Source: Monoraphidium neglectum (Eukaryota > Chlorophyta > Chlorophyceae > Sphaeropleales > Selenastraceae). Taken from it: 44,549 nt of DNA. The notes beneath the pieces are model-generated. The model saw only the letters and a list, made by a program, of their open reading frames with translations. It was not told where the DNA came from and ran no database searches. The stretch is from positions 1 through 44,549 of the forward strand of contig NW_014013556.1 in assembly GCF_000611645.1 (NCBI RefSeq), given 5' to 3'. Below are positions 11,506-23,347 of this stretch, in pieces. The position numbers were made by a program, and so were the translations under genes. The first letter of the stretch is position 1; every line of letters starts with the position of its first letter.

Positions 11506-14500
11506 ATGGTGGAGGTGAAGGACTTCCGAGGCGCTGGAGAGCCGTCCTCCGCAGAAGCCGCAAAGATCGAGGCCCAGCGGGCTGCGGATGAGAAAGCACG
11601 CGCTGACGGCGCCGCCCGCGGCGCAGCGCATCACTATCGCCTCGGCGAGCTCTGCCCCACCGCTCAGCTCAACACCGGTCACAGGATCCCTCTTGTGGGA
11701 CTAGGCACCTGGTGAGGCGACTCAGTTGCGCAGCAGGCGCTGCAGGGCCGCACCCCTTGGCACGTGACATCGCCCGGCCTCACTCTCTCGTGCGCGCCAA
11801 ACCGCCCCGCCCCCGCATCGCTGAGCGGCCGCGACGGCCCGCCGCTCAGCTCCCCCCCTCCACACTTGCCCAGGCCTCGCACGTTTCCCGCCAAAACACT
11901 CGCAGGAAGTCTCAGAAGGGCGAGGTGCATGATGCAGTGGTGGAGGCGCTGCGGGCAGGGTACCGCCACATCGACGCCGCGGCGGTTTATGGGAACGAGC
12001 AGGAGGTGCGCGTCGCCCCCTGCCTGCACGTGCGGCGGCCGCCCGTCATGCGCCTGTCGAAACGCGTGTGGGTGCGCGTCCTTTTCCTTGCACTCGATCG
12101 CGTTGATTACGCAGCTTGGCCGGCTTCGCCGGGCGTAGCAATTGTGTGCAGCCCTGGGGTGGACGTCCCGCAGGCTTGGCGGCCTTCGCAGCTGGCCGCG
12201 GCGGCGTTCGGCCGAGGAGGCGTTTGGCCGAGCGGCCTGCTGCATCACACAGGCTTCGCCGGTGTCTCAAATGCAGCGCTCCCCGCACTCAAGTGCCAGA
12301 GCACGGTGCTGGTCCTGGATTGTTTAGGCGACCATCAATCACCCGGCTAGCCGTTTTCCCCGTCCCGCCGTCGCATTTATCTGCCTTCCGTCGCCCCCTC
12401 AGGTGGGCGAGGCGCTGTCCCAGGTGCTGTCCGAGGGCGTGATCTCTCGGGACCAGATCTTCGTGACGTCCAAGCTTTGGAACTCGGATCACCACCGCGT
12501 GCGCGACGCCTGCCTCAAGACGCTCAGCGACCTCCAGGTGCGGCCAGTACAGTGCAACAGTGGGGCGCATACCCACTGGTGGGGGCCGGATAGAGGATTG
12601 ATTGCGGTAGTGAATGGTGGAGGGCGTGCCCGCCGGCGGGCCTCCTGCGACGGTTGGTGACGGGTTAACCGAAGGGCAGCGGCGCATCCCGGCGGGCCCT
12701 GCGCACCGAGCAGACTCACCAAGCCGGGGGCTGTGGCGGTGCGAAATCCCTGAGTCCTGTCACCAAATCCAGCTTGTTGCATTGGCAGCTCCCTTGTCTG
12801 TGGGATGCCTTCGCACCTGGTCTCCCTGCACTGCACGCATCTTGATCTGCAACCAGTTGGTCGGTGTTCGCAGCCAACTCCCTCCGTCTCACCCTCCCCC
12901 AAATCGCGCCCCCCAGCTGGACTACCTTGACCTGTACATCATACACTGGTGATCTTGGGATGTGATGTAGGGCCTGATCTGGGGTGTGACCTGGGTCCCG
13001 ACCTGCAACATCACCACCAAGGGGCCCCGGTGGGCGCACCTGAACCAGCCACAACGTGACTGTGCAAAACGAGTTATTTGCACCCACCCCACCAGCTTGC
13101 AAGCCCATGCGCCGCGTCACGGCTCACCTTCATCCAACACCCCCCCTCCCAACCCCCACGCGCAGGCCCCACTCAGGCCGCTCCGGCCCCGAGGTCTCGC
13201 CGCCGCTGTCCGAGACGTGGGCGGCCCTCGAGGCGCTGGTGTCTGAGGGCAAGGTGCGGTCCATCGGCATGTCGAACTTCAGCCCCAAAAAGGTGGAGGC
13301 CATACTGGCGGGCGCCAAGATCACGCCTGCGGTGCTGCAGGTGCGTTCGCGCGGACGTGGGTTTTGGTGCGTGCCATGACCTGCATGCATGCGGCGCGGA
13401 GCTTCAGCGTCTTCGCGTATTTATGTGTGGTGATGCTTCGCCATGCATCACCACACAAACCCTGATGCGAATCACCCCCAGTGGCTTGTGTGCGTGCTGC
13501 GTGCACACTCACTCACGGGCCAGCATACTTGCACGTGCACACACGCACGCACCTTTACACACACACACACACACACACAGGTGGAGGCCCACCCCTACTG
13601 GCGCAATGACAAGCTCTTCAACTGGGCGTCATCCAAGGGCATCCACGTCACCGCTTACAGCCCCCTCGGGTCACCGGACAGCGCCGCCATCATGAAGCGC
13701 TCCGCGGACGCGCCCAGCCCCTTGAAGGACCCGGTCGTCCAGCGGGTGGCCGAGAAGCTTGGGTGCTCTCCCGCGCAGGTGGGGGTTTTGCATAGCCCGT
13801 GTTGACGTTTCAGCCGGGTCAATCCATGGTGTTGAATGGTGCGCTGGTGGCTGCTGCCAACAGAACCTGCCGGTCTGATTGATTCAATCACGCTTGACTG
13901 CTTGATGGTAAATTAAGCGGGCCCATAAAGGGAGGGCCCGCACGGGCAGGTCTTCGCGCCGTTGGCATCGGCGCCGCGCCTGATGCAAGGCGGCAGCTGG
14001 GGTCGAGGGGCTGCCCCGCAACTCAACGATGCAACCAAGCCGCGGCGGCCCCCTTCGCTTTGACAGGTGCTGATCCGCTGGGGGGTGCAGCGCGGCACCA
14101 GCGTGCTCCCAAAGGTGTGCAGAGGAAGCCGTTTGTTTCAAGGAGGGGAGGGTGGCTGGGGCAGCGGGCTGTGGAGGATGGTGTGCCAGATGTGTTGCCA
14201 CTCTAGCTAGGAACTGCCCTTGCACCCAACGTGCTGCTGATCTGGCTTCACGCCCTGAACGCTGGGGCTTTGAACCCGTTTGCCCGGCCACAGCCAGCTT
14301 TGTCGCGCCCTGCTCTGCCCACTTCCTATGTTGACTCCGATTGCTGCCGTGGCTCCTCTGAAAAGCAAACTCCAGTTTCCGACCAAATACAATACGTACA
14401 TTCACACTCAGCGCTATGTGTCCCCACACCACATCACCCAACTCCATCCTCAGAGCGTCAACTCGGAGCGCATCCGTGCAAACCTGGACGCAGCGTCTCT

Positions 14501-14945
14501 GGTGATCCAGCCAGAGGACTTCCAGGCGCTCAGCACCATCGAGCCGCAGGTGGGTCTTTGCTTTCTCTCGCCATCAGAGTCATAGCTGACAAGTTGGGCA
14601 TGACAGCTACAAACGAGCCTGTGGCTCCGTTGAATGTGAAGAGAGATATTTATCATACCCGGCTGGCGTTGAGACAAGAGGCCGCGTTGAGTCAATACCC
14701 TGTCGCCGCTCAGGCTCAGATGGGGTGGGCTACCGTGACCTTGCATCTTCCCAGGCCGGTTGCCCATCCCCTCACCCCCCCTGCCTGCCCGTCATGCGCC
14801 TGTTCTGGGCCCCGTGATGCACCCACCCACACATGCACCCACGCTGTCTGCCTGCCTGCCGCAGACGCGCATGGTGCCGGGCACTTTCCTAGTCGACGCT
14901 CAGAACGGCCCCTACAAGAGCCTCTCGGAGCTCTGGGACGAGTGA
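11506..14945 (+). CDS. NADPH-dependent aldo-keto reductase
   Basis: Aldo-keto reductase superfamily, which reduces aldehydes or ketones with NADPH. Exons: 11506-11711, 11906-12005, 12403-12537, 12917-12948, 13166-13340, 13581-13778, 14067-14114, 14454-14549, 14865-14945; all phases match, 356 residues. The core begins at HRIPLVGLGTWKS (about 58-71). The catalytic tetrad is complete: D92 and Y97 in GYRHIDAAAVYGNE, K126 in FVTSKLWN, H157 in LDLYIIHW. SIGMSNFS and VEAHPYW are the conserved strand motifs, and the cofactor region is ITPAVLQ..VLIRWGVQRGTSVLPKS..SERIRANL. The first ~50 residues are a charged Ala-rich extension without a clear targeting signal. It resembles plant AKR4C-type enzymes and sugar-phosphate reductases; the substrate is not determinable. 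The start was chosen as the first ATG in the open first exon. Confidence 0.95.
13557..13579. repeat. (CA)n tract abutting a splice acceptor
   Basis: CA dinucleotides run directly into the acceptor AG (13579-13580) before the aldo-keto reductase exon at 13581-13778, taking the place of the usual pyrimidine tract. Confidence 0.85.
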
Positions 14946-16119
14946 CAAGTGACGAGGGACGAGGTCAGCATGTGTAGAGGCGCTGTCGCTAGCGCCCCGC
15001 CTGGGGGCCAATCGGGCAGGAGCGCGAGCGCCAGCCCTGCTGCGTGCTGACAGCAAAGCGGGCTGACTGTAGGATGCACTCGCAAAGAGGGTGTCTGATT
15101 CTTTGCCAGTAAGGCGCAGGGAACTTGACTGGTGTTTATAACCGGTCCATTTTTTGCTGACCTTGTTTTTTGTGTATGTATGCCGCCGAGCGCGCTATTC
15201 ATGTGCGCGTGGGCAGTCCGTATGAGCTGCAACCCTGGCCGTGAATGCGCTGGCCGCCCACATAACTGGGTCCAAGGCAACTTGTGCATATCTCCTCCTG
15301 TGAGACTTGCGTGCATCACCAGCTATCATGGTAATGTGCTGACACAGGGAGGGTTTGTTGAAGTCAGCTTTGAGCACAGTTTGTGCTCGGTAACCACTGG
15401 ACCATCACGCCATGAAAACCCAGCCCCAGCCTGACGAGCTTGGGGTACTGTACCTAGACCCCTTTCAGTCGGCCTCAAGGCACACGGTTTGCCTGAGGGT
15501 GTGCATGTGGCGGCCATGCAGCTTGAGTGTGCGGCCAGCAGAGGACTGCCCTGCGCACGCACGGGCTGTGGAGTGGAAAGGCCATCAGGGCAGCTCCTAG
15601 GGGCAAGGATCTGGAGAACGTGTCCCTGCGCCATCGTGCTTCGCCAGCGTTGCACCCGGGCTGGATTGGGATGTGAGGCTTGAGTTGGCATTAAGCCTTC
15701 GACCTTAGCGGCTGCCGGACCGCGGCGCCCACGCGCCCTGCCTTGCAAGGGCCCGGGTCCAAGGATTCAGTGATGGGCAGAGACAGCCCTCGGCCCGGGC
15801 GTTGCAGCTAACAGATGCCTGACAAATCTCGCGCCGAATGCGTTTGACCCTGGTGGCTGCATTTTCTGCTGGCACTGCTCAGCAGCTCGCCACATGGTGA
15901 AGGCACCGAAAGCGGCTTCCTGATCTGCCCTTTCGCGCAACACGCAAGACGCAGCTGCAGCCTTGCCGCGGTGGGCCCATGCCGAGCCCTCAGAAGGCGG
16001 GCAAGCGGGCAGCTCGCCTGAGCCCCTCGTGTGTGTAGCCCCTCCTCTTGCTCTGTCAGATGAATCAGTTACTCGGTGGCATAAAGGGCTCAAAAACAAG
16101 GAACGAGGCGGTCGGTCGG
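14946..16119. other. Convergent intergenic region
   Basis: 3' side of the aldo-keto reductase (+) and of uL15c (-). No coding exon is supported on either strand, and I did not find an obvious TGTAA signal near either stop. Confidence 0.5.
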
Positions 16120-17981
16120 TCACTTCTTCTTGGCAGCCACCGCCGCGGCCTTCTTCTTCGCGGCCTCCTTCTTGGGGTCGAGCCCCGCCGCCACCAGCTC
16201 CTTCACGCGCTTCTCGTGTGCGCGCCGCGTCCACTTGACCTTCCCGGCCGCCGCCTCCGCGCTGCCGCCGGCCGCGCCGATCTTCTCGGAGGCCGAGGCG
16301 CTGAAGGCGTCCGCCTTGATGGTGAGCGCCTTGCTCAGGCTGCCGCTGCCGAGGACCTGCAGCGCAGCGGCGGCGGTTGTTGTGTGACGGGCCGAGCGTT
16401 TCGGGGAGAGCCGCGGAGCGTGCGCCTTCCCGAACAAACCATAACGCGTTACCCTCGTGCTGGACCGGCGCTTTTGATCGTGGAGGCGGAACCAAAAGGA
16501 GGCTCCCTCGGCGACGCCCGCTCCTCCGCGGCCCCATGCCAGCAGGCATCAGCCTGAACGCGTCAGCAAGCGAGCCGCGCGTGGCACGAGCAGGCGGCCC
16601 CTGCGCATGCCCATGCGCCGCGCCGCCCACCTTGAGGCCGAGCTTGGTGTCGCGGCCGCTGATGTTGAGGAGACCCTTGGCCTGGATCGCGTCCAAGGTA
16701 ACCTCGGACCCCGCCTCGAAGGCCTTGTCGAGGTCGTCGAGGTTGACCACTACGTACTTGGGCAGGCCCGCGGACATGCCTGGGGCCGCAGGGGGCGTTG
16801 GTGTTTGGTTGGGGGTGAGAGGGACGCCAGCAACATCTGGCTTTTGGGGAGATGCCCGCGCGGGATATGCAGCAGCCATGCGCACAGGCGGGTGGAGGCA
16901 GCCGTGCTGAGGGACACGTCTGTTGGCAGGAGCACGCTTGCGGCGACGGGCCGTGCGGGCGCAGTAGTCCGAGGCCGCGGGGTGGCCCATGCAGCGGCAC
17001 AGCGCGAGGCATTTCAGGCCGCGCGCGAGCTGAGGCTGCCCTCACCTCCGGCGATGCCGCGCAGCTTGGGCAGGCGGCGGTAGAGGGGCATCTGCCCGCC
17101 CTCGAAGCCGGGGCGCGTGCCTGAGCCGGAGCGCGCCTTCTGCCCGCGCGTGCCGAAGCCGCAGGTGCCGCCCTGTGCACGCAGAGAGGGGGTACCGGGG
17201 CAGGGGCGGGGGTGGGGGCCGAGGCGGAGCGTCAAGCAGGCATGGGTTGGAGAGGGGGCGTCTGCCGTGCCGCTGCGCCTGCTGCAGCCTGCGTCCCACA
17301 TGACGGCCAAATGCTGCTGACGGCGCCGGCGTCACCACCTTGCTGCTGCGACCACAACTTGCCCCCCCCCAACAAGTCGACCGCCAGCCGTGGCGACACC
17401 CCTGTTTCAGGCAGCCTGAAGTTAACTGCGCGGCCCGAATGCGTCCAGCCCGCCACGGCCGCGTAGACCGTGACACGCCTGCAAGCAAGCTTGCGCCGCC
17501 TCAAGGCTCTCTCTAGGCCAGTCGGCAGCCTGACTTGGTCAAACATGGCCTGCCTGACACTGCACAGCTGCCGAGCTCTCCCCCAGCCAAACTCTTGCAT
17601 AGCGCCATGACCTTGGCGCGCACCTGATGGCCACCATAGCCGCGCCCCTTGCGCTTCTCGTCCCGCCGCGAGCCCTCTTGGGGGCTCAGGTTGTGCAGGC
17701 GCAGCCGCTCAGCAGGCTCGGCGGCGGCCGCACGCACTGCTGCGCCACGCGCGGCGCGAAAAGGCTGCACACGGCATGGGGCCGCTGCCTGCGCCAGGGG
17801 CGATCCCAAGAAGGCCTTCTGCGGGGCCAGCGGTCACCAAATTGCAAGGCACCGCCGTGGACGAGTTTGCCAACAGTGAAAGGCGAGTCGGGCCGTTCAG
17901 CAAGGGGACGCGCGCGCATTGATGGCGCATAGGTTGAGCGTCAATATCAGCTTTTCCTTAACGCACCTTGCCGACCAGCAT
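16120..17981 (-). CDS. RPL15: Plastid-type 50S ribosomal protein uL15 (nuclear-encoded)
   Basis: Bacterial-type ribosomal protein L15 of the large subunit, predicted to act in the chloroplast. Exons (minus): 17981-17967, 17788-17624, 17172-17046, 16779-16631, 16356-16120; phases fit, 230 residues. [20 protein letters not shown] (about 34-53) and [12 protein letters not shown] / [15 protein letters not shown] (65-95) are the L15 signature parts; the C-terminal domain is [27 protein letters not shown]. An Arg/Ala-rich stretch before the core (about 10-30) fits a transit peptide. The C-terminus carries a Lys/Ala-rich extension ending AAAVAAKKK, beyond bacterial length. The first exon (MLVGK, 15 bp) is weak: it was chosen because its donor and phase fit, but another upstream start is possible. 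A mitochondrial location is less likely but not excluded. Confidence 0.88.
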
Positions 17982-18579
17982 GGTGCCCAGTCCTGCTGCT
18001 GCAGTGGCTGTGCTGTGCTCCAAACACTGGCAGCCTCGCGATGCCGATAAGTTTGTACCTCAGTTGGCGAGGCTAATAGTAGGAGAGCAAAACGAAACGA
18101 CGGTGCTGTTGAGGGCCCTCGCAACAGGCACATGGCAGTGCGCTGCACCAGCAGCAGCTGCAGTGCAGTGCCTGCCCGTGTGCTGCCACCGGGACATCAA
18201 AGTCCCTGGCACGCTTCGCACCTCCCTCTTTGGGCGATTAGATCCAGGCCCTTTTCCTACACAATCACAATGGTGCGAGGACAGACCGGAGAGGACGCCC
18301 GCGGCAAGGATCACTGGCTGGCTGCGGGGTGCAGCTAACACCAGCGCTTGTGTTAGAGCTTCCATCTCATACATTATTAGTTTGTTCAACGGGTGCAGCA
18401 AGCACGCCTCGATGCCCGGCCGCGGTGGCGTCTTGCTGCGGTCTGAAACTGGAAGGCCTTTCAGCACAGCATACCAGAAAGAGGATATTTGAGCCTGCTG
18501 AAACGCGCCAGCGGTGGGCTGCCACTGGTGAGCAAACGACCGACACCGACCGAGCTCGATCTGCTGCGCCGCGCCGCAG
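17982..18579. promoter_or_regulatory. Divergent spacer uL15c/eL6, holding the missing eL6 first exon
   Basis: About 600 bases between the uL15c start and the first clear eL6 exon. It should hold two promoters and the short first exon of eL6, whose splice donor must be in phase 0. A two-codon candidate ATG-GCA at 18132-18137, followed by GTGCGC, fits but is not proven. Confidence 0.45.
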
Positions 18580-20382
18580 GCGAAGGCCACGGTCATCGCC
18601 AAGGGCATCACCGCCCACGGGCGGTCCAAGACCTACAAGCGGCGCGGGCTGTGGGCGATCAAGAAGAAGCACGGCGGCAAGTTCCCCACCACCCCCAAGC
18701 AGCAGAAGGCGGACGCGCCCGCCGCCAAGGCGCCCCGCTTCTACCCCGCCGACGATGTGGCAAAGCCGCTCTCTGTCCGCGCGGTGCGCAAGCCCACCAA
18801 GCTGCGCGCCAGCATCACCCCCGGCACGGTGCTGATCCTGCTGGCGGGCCGCTTCAAGGGGAAGCGCGTGGTGTTCCTGAAGCAGCTGGAAAGCGGGCTG
18901 CTGCTGGTGACCGGGCCGTTCAAGGTCAACGGCGTGCCCGCGCGCCGCGTGAACCAGGCCTACGTCATCGCCACCAGCACCAAGGTGCGCAGGGCCGGTG
19001 GGAGAAAGCGTGCGGCGGCGAACATAGCAGGAGGAGAACTTGGAGAGTGGTGCCGCATGCGAGCGCGTGGAGTGGGGCCGGGACGGCCGCGGCAGCAGCG
19101 GATGCAAGGGTATCACGCGTGCCAGGTGCAGCACGTGCGCCGGCAGCATCATGCAGCGGGGCAGGACAAGGCAAAGCAGGGGGGCCGGTTTGGCTGCTGC
19201 AGCGATTGGATGCGGCAGCCACGGCAGTCGGCTGCAGGAGGAGGTGGCGTGCACCGGATGTGGCAGTCCCGGCAGATGGGTTGAGGACGACGAGACGCCG
19301 AAAGCAGTGAATGGGACCAGCTGCTCCAGAGGACCTGTCCCTCTGTGGGCCGGGTACACTGTGAGCCGGGTACACTAGTTGAATATCAACGGCGCGCTGT
19401 GCAGCACGCTCGGAGTCCCCTGCCACCCAGCCACTGCGCGGCCAAGCATGGCCACAGCAGCCACGCAACGGCGTTCCGCTGGCGCTTATTGGACCGGCAG
19501 CTGTGGTAGCCCAACAACAGCGGCCGCAGCTGCGTGTTCACCTTGTGCCTCTCTGCCAAGCGCTTTTTGAATCCCTTATCATTGTCAGTCGAAGCAAGCA
19601 TTTGCTCCTGCCCCAGCCATTCGTCCATACATCCTCCTGTCCAGGTGGAGCTGCCGCAGCTGGACCTGGCCAAGTTCACTGACGGGTACTTCAAGGCGGC
19701 GGAGGACAAGAAGGCCAAGAAGAAGGGCGAGGACGACTTCTTCAAGGTGCGCGGGGGGAGCTGTACGGTGTGTGGGTGTGTGAATGACTGTGTGTGTTTG
19801 CGTGTGTGTGAGAGAGAGACACAATGTGTGTGTTGGGAGGGGGAATGCGCGCGTGCAGGCGTGCGTGTCCGCACGATGACGATGGTCAAGCTTGAGGGAG
19901 GAAGGGTGGAGCGTGGAGGCGGCTTGGCAGAATCTTGCTGGCGTTCGGCGTCGTATACAGCAGAGGCCGCTGGTGTTTCGAGCAGTGGGAGGGCCCACGC
20001 AAACGCCAACGCATGGCGCAGACCTGACGCGCGAGCCCGCGGTTGCAGTCCCCACATGCTCGGCAACCCTGGCTCGTCCGGGCTGCCGTGCTGCAGCCTG
20101 GCGGGCCCCGCGCCGTGCGGCGCTCTGGCCGCACCCAACCACCGCGCCCCAGCCGGCAGCTGCCCCCATATGTGGCTGCGTCATCGTTCTTCCTAAACAC
20201 GCACCCAACTTACCAACCCTCAGGGGGACGCCGAGAAGAAGCCCCTGGCGGCGGAGTACGTGGCCAACCAGAAGGCGCTCGACGCCGCGCTGCTGCCCGC
20301 GCTGAGCGCCGACCTCAAGGGCTACCTCGGCTCCCGCTTCACCCTGCGCGACGGCGACCGCCCGCACCTGCTGAAGTTCTGA
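18580..20382 (+). CDS. RPL6: Cytosolic 60S ribosomal protein eL6 (first exon unresolved)
   Basis: Eukaryotic large-subunit ribosomal protein L6e. Clear exons: 18580-18984, 19645-19746 and 20224-20382 (stop TGA), all phase 0, giving 221 residues. The core motifs are [15 protein letters not shown] near the start, then [40 protein letters not shown] and [14 protein letters not shown], followed by a C-terminal part with [20 protein letters not shown] and a final DRPHLLKF. The order and spacing match the family. The initiating Met must lie in an upstream exon because the acceptor at 18578-18579 directly precedes GCG-AAG and the frame upstream lacks an ATG. The codons are strongly GC-ending, as expected for a highly expressed gene. 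It is divergent from plastid uL15. Confidence 0.92.
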
Positions 20383-21303
20383 TGCGGCCGCGGACAGCGC
20401 GCGCCCCCGCTGACTCCGCCTTATACTAGGCCTGCCACGGCGCCGCAGCGGGGTTATGTGGGCGTGGGCTGAGGCGCGCGCGGGCCGCGAGTGGCCCGAG
20501 CGGCGGGCCGTGGCGCCCCCCGCGGCTGACGAGGCGCGGGGCTGCGGCGGCGTCAATGGTTTGGGCTGCTGCGGGGGCAGCTGCTCTTGTGCCCTGTTGA
20601 GGGGTTGGGCAGGACTGCATCCAGGTGTAAGATTTGCCAAGGATCAGGGGTGTGCAAGTAGGATTACGGACTGAGGGGAGGGGACACGACGGGATGCAGT
20701 CGCGAAGGTCGGCAGCGGCGTGCGGGCACAGCTGCAAGCGTGGGGCTGCAGGGGAGCAGGGCATCGACAGGCAGGGCAGCTCAGGAAGTGCAAGGGGGGG
20801 GAGTAACGATCAAAGTGATGGCAGGGCTGCCAGGTGGCATGAGGAGCAAGAGCCAGCTGATGTGACCTTTGACCCGGGCCTGCTATAACTGCCTTTGCTG
20901 CACTCTGCTTGCTGTCGGGAGCGGCCTGCAAACGCACACCCAATGCGTTCGTTACCAGCAATACACAGGCAGGTCATCGCTGGCTTTCAGAATCGATAAT
21001 CAGCGTCGCTGCCGAGTGCCATCTCGGGTGCCGGCCAGGTTCCCGGCAGCGGCGGCGGCGCATCAGTGAGGGCCCGCAAGCCACTGCTGCGGGCGTTATC
21101 TGATGGTTATCAGCGCTCTCGAGTGACAGGTATACATAAAGCCACGCTTCCACCCCACCTTTCATGTCAATTACCATTACTTCGTTCGACGCGGCACCCG
21201 TCAACAGGTCGCATTCCCTTCCCAGATCCAGGATAGCGCGCGGAAATTTTACCCGCGAGCTGACCACCCATACACTCCGCAATCGACCAGCTCCTCCAGC
21301 GTG
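20383..21303. other. Intergenic: eL6 3' UTR and promoter of the secreted-protein gene
   Basis: No coding exon is supported on either strand. The left part is the eL6 3' UTR with a TGTAA signal at 20626-20630; the right part should hold the promoter of the gene starting at 21304. Confidence 0.5.
20626..20630 (+). terminator. Candidate TGTAA polyadenylation signal of eL6
   Basis: TGTAA, the usual chlorophyte poly(A) signal, lies about 245 bases after the eL6 stop codon on the same strand. Confidence 0.5.
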
Positions 21304-23347
21304 ATGAAGTCCCTCGCGTCCTCAGGTGAGGCATCCGCGCGATCAGGCCCGCAGGCGGCATGAATAGGACCCGCGAGCCTTCAGTGTGTCACCAGCTTCA
21401 CGCCAGCTGCATGCGCAGTGACTGCCCCTGGCAAGCCTTCTCCCTGTCTCATGAGACCGCACAACCCCACCCTCATCTGTACTCCGCCGCAGCTCTGCTC
21501 GTCCTGCTCTGCGTCGGCGCCGCCGCGGCCGCTCCAGCGCGCCCCGTCGCCGTCGGCCCCCCCGGCGGCCGCCGGCTGCTCGGCCAGAACACCCGCATCG
21601 CCCTGGGCCTCCTGAGGCAGCACTACTTCGCCAACCTCTGGCTGGCGCGCAACGGCTACGCGGCCCCGGCCGCCGCCTCCGCCACCGCCACCGCGACCGC
21701 GACCGCCAACGGCGGCATCCCCAGCGTTGACCCAACCCTCACTCGTTACGTCGGCTCCGACGCCAGCGCTGCCGCGCGCGCCATCGCAGGCGGGATGGAC
21801 CCAGACACCGCGGCCTGGTCCCTCCTGGATTCGGCACGCGCGGGGAGCGCGGCGTCCGTCGGCGACGTGTTTGCGCTCACCGCCAGCCAAAACCAGGGGT
21901 CGTTCGCCAACCTGTACGCGCGCGCCGGTGCGATGGCCATGGCGGAGGGCGGGGACCTGCGGAGCGGCTTCGTGTCCGCCACCGCCGCGGCGTTCGCGGC
22001 CGCGCAGGCCCGCGGCGGCGTGGGCCAGTTTGCGCTGGGCACCGCGGACGCGTTGGCGCAGGCGCGGGGCGCGTGGGGCGACCGCTTCGGCTCCGGATTC
22101 GCTGACCTGGTGAGTCGCTGTTTTTGTGTCGGGTTCTGAGCTGGCCCTGGGCTTCGCCCTGCTCCCATTGCCACAAGTACATCCCTGGATCACAGTAGCA
22201 GGGAATTTTGACCGCTGCGCTACCCTCACTTTTCTTGTCCTGCAAGATTTTTAATGCTCTCTCATCGCAGCCTCGCTCGCGGCCCTCCCTCCGCCCCCAT
22301 CCGTCCAAACTCGTGTGCCCTCCTTGTCCCTGCACCCTTCCCCTCGCTCTGCCAGTTTGGCGCGGCTATGTCCCAGGCCATCGCGTCAGGCAACGACGGC
22401 GCCGTCGTGGAGGCCACCGCCACCGTCCTCTGCCGCGGCAGCGGCGCCCAGGCCCAGGCGTGGAGCGAGGCCGTGTCCAAGACCGTCGCGGCCGACCCCG
22501 CGACCGGCTGCCTGTTTGTGCAGCGAGTCGTGGCGCGCGCGCAGGCGTCTTGCAACAACGGCGCAGCAGTCGCCCTGGCAAAGAGCTTTGTGACCCGCCG
22601 CATCCTGCCGGGCACNNNNNNNNNNNNNNNNNNNNNNNNNNNNNNNNNNNNNNNNNNNNNNNNNNNNNNNNNNNNNNNNNNNNNNNNNNNNNNNNNNNNN
22701 NNNNNNNNNNNNNNNNNNNNNNNNNNNNNNNNNNNNNNNNNNNNNNNNNNNNNNNNNNNNNNNNNNNNNNNNNNNNNNNNNNNNNNNNNNNNNNNNNNNN
22801 NNNNNNNNNNNNNNNNNNNNNNNNNNNNNNNNNNNNNNNNNNNNNNNNNNNNNNNNNNNNNNNNNNNNNNNNNNNNNNNNNNNNNNNNNNNNNNNNNNNN
22901 NNNNNNNNNNNNNNNNNNNNNNNNNNNNNNNNNNNNNNNNNNNNNNNNNNNNNNNNNNNNNNNNNNNNNNNNNNNNNNNNNNNNNNNNNNNNNNNNNNNN
23001 NNNNNNNNNNNNNNNNNNNNNNNNNNNNNNNNNNNNNNNNNNNNNNNNNNNNNNNNNNNNCCCGCCGCATCCTGCCGGGCACCTGTGGCTTCTCCTCATT
23101 TGCGCCCAGCGGCTTTGACGGCCGTCAGGCGTCGGCCGCCGCGAACGCCGCCGCAAACGCCGGCCTGGGCGGCGGCGGCGGCTACTACGGCCCCTCCAGC
23201 AATGCGCGCGCGACCGCCTCGGCCCAGGCCGGGGCGGCGGGCGCAGGCGTGGGCGGCCGCCCCGGCCTGCTGGGGGGTGTGCTTGGCGGCGTTGGGGGTG
23301 TTTTGGGCGGCGTGGGCGGCGTCCTCGACGGCGTGCTGGGACACTGA
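21304..23347 (+). CDS. Secreted Ala/Gly-rich protein, unknown function (contains assembly gap)
   Basis: Exons: 21304-21325, 21493-22109, 22356-23347 (the last interrupted by Ns at 22616-23060). The spliced N-terminus MKSLASSALLVLLCVGAAAA is a strong signal peptide. After it come about 190 residues rich in Ala, with spaced Phe, Gln and Arg (for example FALTASQNQGSFANLYARAG, then FAAAQARGGVGQFALGTADA). A second part includes a few Cys (VLCRGSG, GCLFVQRVVARAQASC). The tail is Gly-rich: GLGGGGGYYGPSSNARATAS, ending in repeats of GGVLGGVGGVL. If the flanking duplicate is collapsed the protein is 387 residues in one frame. I recognise no domain. The composition suggests an extracellular structural or cell-wall protein, superficially silk-like; this is inference from composition only. 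Confidence 0.75.
22616..23060. other. Assembly gap (445 Ns) flanked by a 22-bp direct duplicate
   Basis: The 22 bases before the gap (22594-22615) are identical to the 22 bases after it (23061-23082). Merging the copies restores one continuous reading frame (VTRRILPGTCGF), which suggests overlapping contig ends that were not joined. Confidence 0.9.
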
